Source: Hormiphora californensis
Lineage: Eukaryota; Ctenophora; Tentaculata; Cydippida; Pleurobrachiidae
Assembly (NCBI GenBank): GCA_020137815.1
Contig: CM035353.1
Coordinates: 996,501-1,060,500 of the forward strand
Length of the DNA stretch: 64,000 bases
Direction: 5' to 3'
Part shown: one piece after another, positions 56,551 through 64,000 of the stretch
How the letters are laid out: each line of letters opens with the position of its first letter
How positions within the stretch are numbered: position 1 is the stretch's first letter
The notes under the pieces: generated by a model
Seen by the model: only the letters and a program-made list of their open reading frames with translations
Databases searched by the model: none
Told to the model about the DNA's origin: nothing
Program-made: the position numbers and the translations under genes

Positions 56551-56985
56551 TTAGTTTTGAGACCCGTTATATACTTGTTTTAATTGGTATCCAAACCGTG
56601 AAAGGTTAAAAGAGCTAGACAGGGTATTACATACAGAATGTTTCAAATCATTAGTTTTCTCATTTTTATCATGTTTTAGACCTGAAATAACAATGGTTGA
56701 TCGGCGACTGTACTGATCTGTTTTCGCACACTCTTTCTCAAGTTCAGCGATTCTCTCTCTCTGCTCATCTAAACGCTTGTCCTGCTCACTGATTTTGGTA
56801 CAAAGTAATGTGAACAAAGCTAGAACTGGTGGAGCAATATTACTAGTACCCTTACTAAGATCATCCAATTTAGACTGGAGATCAGGATCACATGGAATAG
56901 GACTAGCCGGATCAATATTTGAAGCAGTATTAACTTGATCTTTACCCTTCTTAGGAGGAACCTGTTTTGTGTTTTCCCAGCGGTA
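56551..56985 (-). pseudogene. LINE ORF1-like coiled coil and RNA-binding start
   Basis: The open frame holds a heptad-like helix (SEQDKRLDEQRERIAELEKE), then QYSRRSTIVISGLK, a pattern typical of ORF1-type nucleic-acid chaperones of L1-like elements (ENYSRRNNLVI). It stops soon after the first strand-helix unit, so it is truncated. No RT frame lies downstream. Confidence 0.5.
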
Positions 56986-57239
56986 TTACGTGTTTCTATT
57001 ATCATAATACCCAGTTATTACCCCTCAAATTAATTAACTATAGTAGGATATAATTGAAATATAGTGTGTAACAAGTATGGGGAAAAGAAAAAGATTCTGG
57101 AGTGTGTGCTAAAAAGCAAGGTTGCAGTGGAGAGCAGGAGCAACCAAAGGGGGACAATAGGAAGTAGACAGATATGATATATAAAAATATGATTACTTTT
57201 CAAAATACTAAGACTATACTTCTTCAGAATTACTACCCC

Positions 57240-57440
57240 TTAGCTTCCACGCAGTTGATTTACATGCTGTGGCCAGCTCCTTTAGGCTCTTCGTCGCCCA
57301 TCTTTGCTCTCCCAATAACTCTCTCCCGAGACCGCCAGTAATTGTCATTACAAGGATAGTAAACACTCCACCATCCACTTCCAACACCCTATGATTTATC
57401 CCGTCTTCTTTTCGTTTTCATGTTTTATGAATGTTTGGGG
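57240..57440 (-). pseudogene. copy of the RVLEVD module, with internal stop
   Basis: The frame reads INHRVLEVDGGVFTILV, then TITGGLGREL and stops at 57240. It aligns with 36826-37398 and with the split copy at 60500-60624/61588-61690. Upstream, in the same frame, a TGA interrupts the segment that begins DPPN. Confidence 0.5.
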
Positions 57441-58274
57441 GATCGAAAAATTAAATTTATCTTCTATCATAATTCAAAACTTATTCTCTTGGATCATCAT
57501 CTTCACCTGTAAACAGTACCGGGTGGTGTTGTGTTGATTGTGGTAGGTTACTCCTTTTACCCAGTTAAGTGAGTTGTGAAAGTGAAACATTTTGAGACCA
57601 TTGCACTGCCTCTCCACCGCATCTCGTCGTCACAAACACGAAGCATACTTCTTCCCACAAGTCCTACAAATGGAAGATACGCCCATGATTTTGAAATCAT
57701 TTGCACTGCCTCTCCACCGCCTCTCCTACGTGTCCTACCTGGGAGAAACAGTCAGGAAAGTATCCTCTTCATCGAGAGATTTATTTATTTGTCCTTTTAA
57801 TCTTATGAATCGATATCTAAGTGCTCCACGTCATATGTGACAGGTAGATGTCTGGTAGGTCCAATGTCCATACAGGAGAAATCATTTACCCAGTCCAACC
57901 TATGGTATATATGTTTTAATTAATATCAGTTGATACATGAGTTACTAGTTGTTGCATTTGTCTGCTTCTTTTCTTCGGATGTATAGCTGCTGTTCGAATG
58001 GGTCTTGCTTATCTTTGACTAGTATAGCATGTTGCTCCAAGATAGCATTTCGTACATTAGCAGTGTCCAGTTTTCGGGTGCACTTGTATCGTATTCCATG
58101 TGCATTGTCCCCTCATGTCAGTACATACAGAAGACTTCTATAACACAGGTACTCTGTTTCGAACTTGTCTGAATTTCGTCAGGAAATTGTTTGGGGGGGG
58201 GGGGGGGGGTCTCTGGACAAACTCCATGTCCTGAAATATTCAAATATCAGATTTGTTCAACTCTACAGACTACA

Positions 58275-58860
58275 CTATAAAATCTGGTCTCTGGATAGTG
58301 GATTGTTAAATGTAGTAGTTAGTACTTTGTATTTATTTATTGTCTTGACTGGGATCTTCAGTCTCTCTCCAATTTTGAGGGCAGCCTCATAGATGGTCGG
58401 GTTCTTAAAGAAACAGGCCAAATCCCGAAGGATGGTGTAAGTCCTGGTGAGGGTCTCGCAGTCATCTCTGGCGTGACGGAATGCCAGTTCGATGATATGG
58501 GCCCCGTCCCAAATCCAAATGATCCTTATCCGGGGGATGCCTGATAGAGACAAACAACGAATTAAATTTGAAGCTCAAAGGAAGAATCAAGACATAGACA
58601 ATAGGTTGTTGTTTAACTTACCAAACTGGTCAGCTATGTGTTCGGCGTAATGAACACCAACAACCGCCCCATCGAAAGCCCCGCCAGTAAACCTCATGAG
58701 CTCAAGCTGGGGCATCCTCTCCCTGACTGTTTTTGTCAGCAACTTGGCCAGGCCCAACCCAGTTTGATCAGTGGCTGCAGGGTGGCCAAGATAAATAATC
58801 TCAGTTAACGGGCCACTTCCGGTCAGGTTGATGATCTTTATTGACAGGAGGCACCGTTTT
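58275..58860 (-). CDS. transposase-like (hAT-related?) two-exon fragment
   Basis: Exons 58860-58622 and 58540-58275 (TAG) join within a Gly codon. The product includes LELMRFTGGAFDGAVVG, then IPRIRIIWIWDGAHIIELAF and a helical C-terminus ending SRDQIL. An acidic strand (FDGA), a following helix and W-D-x-AH-x-x-EL resemble the RNase-H-like core of transposase-derived proteins related to hAT/ZNF862-type genes. The N-terminal finger and C-terminal dimerisation parts are not seen here. The intron and the intact frame mean domestication is possible, but fragment status is more likely. Confidence 0.45.
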
Positions 58861-59516
58861 CTGAAAAGGGAAGGTTAATAAATCATGAAGATCGAGACTG
58901 GTAACAAACTGCTCATTAGTGTCCAGCCCTAAAAAAGCTAAAGGTACCCTGATTTTGGTCGATGGCTTTTTTTAAGGCTGGACCCCCCCCCCATGTATCA
59001 TTTCTCTCCTTTAATCTTCATTATGAACCCTTTTTTGGCTGGAACTCCCCATCTATCCCACGAATAAGAGCGTTCTTGTGACATTGTCATGACAACCAGG
59101 GCAAGTTGTAACGGTTTATCTTTTTCGCAATTTCTTCAGTAATTCTACATACATGTGTTTTCCTAACTCCAACTAAACACAACGCATTCGGTAATATCCT
59201 TCCCCGTTATCCCACCCTCAACTTTCCCAGAATCCACCAATGTATAGCAGATTGGTAACTCAGCAGATTGGTAACTCAGCAGCCCTTCTCTATCTCACGA
59301 AGAACTATCATCGGATATAGCTGATGTTCGAATGGTTATTTTTTATTGGTGATCAAGGGGTTAGAACATAACATAGCAAACATAATGTCATAACAAATCT
59401 TGATTGGCTCCCCCGTGAAAATTGTATATTGATAAGTATTTGCTAATGATATGTTAGTTTATTTAAATTATCAATTATCAAACCAATATATTTTTAGATT
59501 TTTTAACTCTATTTCT

Positions 59517-60053
59517 TTATTTATTTACATATAATTTAGAAAACCATTTCCTACATTTAAACATTAAAACAAAAAAGCATGCAGTTACAAAGAGTGTCCC
59601 GGCCAATATCCAAACTACGATGACCAATACTCTCACTCTCTCTATATACATAGCTATCTCGGCCTCTCCTTGCTTTCTCTCTGCTTGTAATTGTCCCATT
59701 AGTCGCAGGTCCCCTTTCTTCCTCTCTCTTTGGGCCTCCAATAGAAACTCCGGCTGTGCGTTGCACAGGTCTGTAGCACAATGCTCGCATTGCTCCAAAC
59801 TAATCTGGCAGCCCCCACATCCAGTGACTCCCTGAGCATCTCCCAGATAACAAACTGGGTACAAATCTCTGAAAGAACGAGGCACGTGATACTTTTTAGC
59901 TATTATTGCAATTCATATCTTCTTACTTGTGCTAACTAGTTTTACTTACCCACTAGGGCATTCCCTAATTAGGGATCCCTCATAACAGAGGAGAGCGTCC
60001 ACAAATAAGCCACAGAAAATAGCAAGCAAGACGGCGTGCAAAAGTTTGAACAT
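59517..60053 (-). CDS. Ly6/uPAR (three-finger) domain protein with C-terminal membrane helix
   Basis: Two exons, 60053-59950 (ATG) and 59868-59517 (TAA), join in a Gly codon and encode 151 aa. Residues 1-20 form a signal peptide (MFKLLHAVLLAIFCG). The extracellular part has Cys at LLCYEG, RECPSG, PVCY, GCGGC, QCEHC and ends ATDLCN, the CN ending that marks Ly6/uPAR domains. Eight Cys are visible instead of the usual ten. A charged helical linker with KKG and ERKQGEAE follows, then a TM segment (VLVIVVWILAGTLFVTACFF) and a short basic tail, so it is a type I membrane protein. Vertebrate members are often GPI-anchored; here a TM helix replaces this. The partner is unknown. Confidence 0.75.
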
Positions 60054-60499
60054 TTTGAAATAATGAAATAATGCAGTAAAATAGCTGTTCACTGTCAAAA
60101 TGGCAGAGTCAATGTGACATAGTCAATGTGCCAGTGAAACCTCTCCGGAGGAGCATGATGACCATGGATGTAATTCTTTGGTTTCCGCACCGGTAGCTCC
60201 ACAAATCCGTGTATGAGTCTCTTGCCGTATTTCTCTAGTGGTTGAGAATATGAACTCAGTTATGAATAGGGAGATCAAATTTAACTTCTGAATTTATATT
60301 ACAATATCTATGATTCTATTTAAGTTAGTGACATCATTTTTACCTTCCGGTTTATTATCCCTCTGGGTAGTGTCGCGTTAATTAATAACAATTATAATAA
60401 TAACAGCCTGTTATGTATTTGAATAGGTATTTGACACATGCAGGTGTAGTAAGGTGTATTTTACTCGGATCTTAGATTTGCATGGGTGTCCAATTCCAT

Positions 60500-61690
60500 T
60501 TACCATTGTCCATATAACTGTGTCCATATAATAACTGTGTCGAAAAATGTCAACACCATCGGTGGTGTAACCCGTATTGTTAATCCGCCAACATCTACTT
60601 CCAGAACCTGATATAGATTAATTACAGTCGGACCCCGATTTACCGGGATCCTCGGGGGAAGCCATTTTGCCCGGTAAATCGGGGTGCCCGGTATATCGGG
60701 GTAGAGCATATTTGACCCATAAATCCTACTTTTGTCCAAAATTCTATACACCTCTAATTGTATAGTATACATTTATTGATGACAATATGATCATTGCTTC
60801 TGTCATTATAGAAATAGAAAATTTAAAAAATTCAAAAAAAAATGTGAAAACTTTTTCTAAGGTAAACCACCCCGACCGAGTCCGAATCATGTTTCGAATC
60901 GATGCATCTTATCGCATGTCCTGCCGCTAATTAGACGGTTCGAAACGAACCGATACGTGATACCATGCCGAATCTGGGCACCATAAGCGGGGTGAGGAAG
61001 TATCAAAGTTTCAAAATAGCTTTTTCTCTGAAAATTTACGGGGAGCATCGATCAAAGCATTGACAATGATTCTGTAAAATTTTGCAATAAGAAATTATGA
61101 AATTTGTCTAAGGTATTATACCAGCCACGTTCGAATCGTGTTTCGAATCGGTGTATCTTATCACGTGTCCTGCCGCTAATTAGACGGTTCGAAAGGAACC
61201 GATATGTGATACCATGCCGAATCTGGGCACCCTAAGCGGGGTGAGGAAGTATCAAAATTTCAAAATAACTTTTTCTCTGAAAATTTACGGGGAGCATCGA
61301 TCAAAGAATTGACAATCGTTCTGTAAAATTTTGCAAAAAAGTTATGAAATTTTTCTAAGGTATACCAGACACGTTCGAATCGTGTTTCGAATCGGTACAT
61401 CTTATCACGTGTCCTACCGCTAATTAGAAGGTTTGAAACGAACCGATACGTGATCCCCATTAGACCTAGCGAATTGCAAATGCAAGTTTACCAACCGGCA
61501 AAACTTCGAAAATTTTCCAAAAAAAAAATCGGGGGAAAGAAATCCTCCCGGTAAATCGGGGTTCCGGTAAATCGGGGTCCGACTGTATTCCATTTCCTTC
61601 TTCTTGCTTTAGGGAGGGTTTTGGGGGATCGACAATTTATTATAACAGTTGCCAGTGCTTTAATATAACCCGTTACTAAAGGCACCATGT
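60500..61690 (-). pseudogene. RVLEVD-module copy split by a pogo-like element
   Basis: On the minus strand, coding-like sequence at 61690-61588 (containing DPPKPSLKQEEGNG) and at 60624-60500 (LYQVLEVDVGG) lies either side of the element at 60625-61585. One reading frame continues across the junction when the element and one TA are ignored. The copy at 57240-57440 has the same order (DPPN ... HRVLEVDGG) without an insertion. The second part soon shifts frame relative to its relatives. Confidence 0.55.
60625..61585. mobile_element. 961-bp pogo/Tigger-like element with internal direct repeats
   Basis: CAGTCGGACCCCGATTTACC starts it and its inverted form ends it at 61585; TA flanks both sides (60623-60624, 61586-61587). 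Inside, a unit of about 250 bp starting TCTAAGGTA repeats at 60856, 61107 and 61354 (2.4 copies), each carrying TTCGAATCG motifs and CCGCTAATTAGA. There is no transposase frame. Shorter relatives are at 3386 and 24072. Confidence 0.9.
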
Positions 61691-61860
61691 CAACTAACGT
61701 GTTATATACTTTTATACTGCTTAGTTGATCTAAGATCTTGTTTGTGATATCATGACCCCATTATCTCATTAGCAATTTCGCCATTGTAAATTGTATTGTA
61801 AAGTCGGATTTTTTGAAACTGTCGTACCCCTGAAATAACAAAATTTGTCATATCTCCGAT

Positions 61861-61955
61861 TCCTGATAAGATAGAGACTTTAAATTTGGAGGTTCGGAAG
61901 AACTTAGCAAGATCTTCGTAACCTCCAAATTTCAAGTCTCTATCTCATCAGGAAC
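61861..61955. repeat. inverted repeat, arms about 33 bp
   Basis: CCTGATAAGATAGAGACTTT and following bases mirror 61921-61953. The same arm sequence occurs at about 27968, so this is part of a dispersed repeat. Confidence 0.7.
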
Positions 61956-62712
61956 CGGACTTATGGTCATTAAAGACATTTGAAAACTCTAAAAAATCGA
62001 CAGTTATTTAAAATCAGACTATAGTGTCCAGCTTCCCCAATATTTTCTAGCCTAACTCAGTATCATTATCGTATTTATATTCAGGCGGCCTAAATCAAGG
62101 CGATGTTGGCCGCCAGCCCTGTGGCAGTAGTTCTGTGCTGTGAATTCGCATTCTTGGGGCCTGGGAATTCTGGGCGCCTAGCCTTGCTGCAAGTCTGTTC
62201 TGTGCAGTCCTTTGTCCAGCCATACTAGTCTATGAGGATTGGAAGTAGATTTTCAAACCTCACTCAGTATCATGATTGTAATTTATATACACCCCCGGCG
62301 TAGCATGCACTCGATGTGTGCCCCACGCCATGTCACATGTTATCTCTGTCGTTACAGTAACGCGCGGCCCTCTTCTGTGTGTTGGGAGAGCGCGCAGTAA
62401 GCATCACCAAGACAATGAAACATGTGCTCTCACTGCTCTTTCTCTCTTGAATTCTCCCGCCTTCATTTCCAAATCTGTCGTTTTACTGCTGTGTGCTTGT
62501 CAACTGTGTCTATTATATCGTCTTTGATACCTTTCTGTTTGGATCGCTGTAAAATGCCTCTTTATTTATATTTCCTACTATGAACTCAATTTATGTTGAT
62601 GTCATGACAATGTCAGTACTTTGAATTTGTGACATGGTGATTTAGTCAATTTGTCGCAATCCTAATATTGATAACATTGTTATATGAACTTGTACCGTGT
62701 ACACTTTTACTT

Positions 62713-63900
62713 TGGATTGTGCCGTATTATAATAGGGTGGTTTGAAGGGTACTATGCCAAGTTGTGTGTACACTTTCCTGCCATGCAATGTAAAATGTAT
62801 CTCAGGGGGGGGGGGGGGGAGGGCATCTCATGTATCTCTCATGTGACTGACTAGAATTATAATCAACTAACAAATTTAATTACTCCTTTTCTACAATTGT
62901 GTCCGACCGATGCTTTACCTTATCGGTGGGGCTGCTCAATTGTGTACAACCAACGCATGAATTTGAACAAAAACTAGGTCCCTAAATCTCCAAGGGACAC
63001 TGCTTTCTCAAATACCATCAACAATATAGCAGATGATAGCATGTTGCCGTGGTGCATGTTGCCGTGGTGCATGTTGCCGTGGCGCTCTAGTTTATCAGTA
63101 GTTTCCATCGTGTGGGCTGCCTGTCTGTGCCTTTACAATGTAGCCTTCGTGGAGGAGAAAAATGAGCAGGCGCTACAATCGTAGTTCCGTGGCTCCTCAA
63201 CCGTGTATAGCCAACGCATGAACATCAATTGTGATGTGTCCCACTCTGCCGTGTCACTTAGTATGGCATTGTGTAGGTGTCCCCTCACTTGCTGCACCTG
63301 GTCTCTTTCCAACTGTTACCGACCACAAAGACCTTGATACTGGTCTGCTTCAAATTGTATATAACCACCCCATGAATTGAGATGATAGATAAACTCGAAT
63401 ATACCTTTATCCTCCTGTTGGTGGCAGGCGTACCCGCCATGGTACCCTCGAAGGCCCTGATCTCTTTCCATACTCTATCACATCTGCACAGCTGTTTGCA
63501 TATGCAGTCGCTCGCACCTCGGCGGATTCTCCTCTGGCTCTCCGGATTCGGGCCAGCGCCTCCTCTAGTGTGGCGTGGTGGGCGGCGAATGCCTGAGGGG
63601 GGAATACTCCTTCAGGATCTAATGACCCCACTCTCTCGTCCCAGGCCCTTATGACGGCCTCCTGCGTGGTCAGGCTGGCAAAGTTGATGGTCCGCGCTGG
63701 GTTCCGGGGACGGCTATCTCTCTCCCGGGGCTGACGCTGGTTGTCGGTTCTTCTTCCCAGCCTGTCCCTGATATCTCCCCTGGGCCTGGATTGTGCCGTA
63801 TTATAATAGGGTGGTTTGAAGGGTTCTATGCCAAGTTGTGTGTACACTTTCCTGCCATGTGACTGACTAGAATTATAATCAACTAACAAATTTAATTAAT
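62713..63900. repeat. direct duplication of about 110 bp, 1 kb apart
   Basis: GGATTGTGCCGTATTATAAT through CACTTTCCTGCCATG, then TGACTGACTAGAATTATAAT, occurs at 62713-62885 and 63786-63900. The first copy has a 60-bp insert with a G-run between the two blocks. GCATGTTGCCGTGGTGC is tandemly repeated at 63040-63085. Confidence 0.85.
63407..63889 (-). CDS. unidentified ORF, Arg/Pro-rich then helical
   Basis: A 160-codon frame has an Arg/Asp-rich segment (RDRLGRRTDNQRQPRERDSR) and a helical stretch (ATLEEALARIRRARGESAEV). It uses more GC-rich codons than its surroundings. Its first 25 codons fall in the duplicated segment, so the start is doubtful; a donor-like GTACC near 63441 suggests it is one exon. 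A gag-like origin is possible but unproven. Confidence 0.35.
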   Translation of the reverse strand: MLVDYNSSQSHGRKVYTQLGIEPFKPPYYNTAQSRPRGDIRDRLGRRTDNQRQPRERDSRPRNPARTINFASLTTQEAVIRAWDERVGSLDPEGVFPPQAFAAHHATLEEALARIRRARGESAEVRATAYANSCADVIEYGKRSGPSRVPWRVRLPPTGG

Positions 63901-64000
63901 CTCTTGCTCTAGGAGGGCTTCATCTTCTCCAGGGGTCGTCTGTTCTAATGTACTCGGCAAACACAGTTGGCGTAAGTTGCTTGTCAGCGCCATATTTCAG

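Noticed and set aside
57576-57840. Possible C2H2-like frame near CRTCGKK (minus strand)
   Set aside because: The frame stops before any His pair; the similarity is too short and the segment is a local duplication.

Overview
The window is nuclear DNA from an animal, most likely a marine invertebrate and perhaps a sponge or cnidarian. The evidence is AT-rich spliced genes with GT..AG introns, an animal-type two-pore potassium channel, a Ly6/uPAR-like membrane protein, a CR1/Jockey-type LINE, PIF/Harbinger, pogo-like and hAT-like DNA transposons, TTAGGG-like repeats, long microsatellites and two 100-N assembly gaps. The species cannot be fixed from the sequence. All splice junctions were read by eye from GT/AG sites and reading-frame continuity.

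Layout. 1-1.54 kb: the last five exons of an unrecognised coiled-coil-like gene (+). 3.1-7.4 kb: short inverted-repeat elements and a four-exon PIF/Harbinger nuclease gene (-) carrying a fold-back element in an intron. 7.4-8.35 kb: a 19-bp minisatellite and a LINE 3' fragment. 9.68-13.6 kb: a ten-exon gene (-) in which every intron is phase 2, two exons are tandem duplicates, and the product has a Myb/SANT- or MADF-like domain. 13.6-20.4 kb: low-complexity DNA, a 43-bp satellite reaching an assembly gap, and long stretches with no recognised gene. 21.87-25.29 kb: a complete eight-exon K2P channel gene (+). The intron before the first pore exon contains 31 tandem copies of its own 3' splice site plus exon start.

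28.2-32.8 kb: a LINE with an intact 979-codon EN-RT frame, directly downstream of telomere-like repeats. 33-37.4 kb: small minus-strand spliced genes or gene remnants: a Cys/His zinc-finger-like protein, a CCHC zinc-knuckle protein with a frameshift, a truncated Tpt1/KptA-like piece, and a reverse-transcriptase-associated C-terminal module. 38.46-42.24 kb: a young LTR retrotransposon with identical 185-bp LTRs and a 4-bp target duplication. It has no pol and carries two palindromic elements. 42.7-47.2 kb: three more large fold-back elements; one has an 8-bp target duplication and an empty paralogous site inside the window. 47.2-51.2 kb: an exon and 3'-flank module copied about five times. 53.2 kb: a tRNA-like Pol III unit. 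54-61.7 kb: minus-strand exons, including transposase-like pieces, an ORF1-like coiled coil, the Ly6/uPAR-like gene and a gene remnant split by a pogo-like element. 62.7-63.9 kb: a direct duplication and an unidentified ORF.

The K2P and Ly6/uPAR-like genes are the clearest host genes. Most other coding sequence belongs to mobile elements or to repeated gene-fragment families. The dominant structural feature is the density of inverted-repeat elements: at least nine, four of them 800-1400 bp long.
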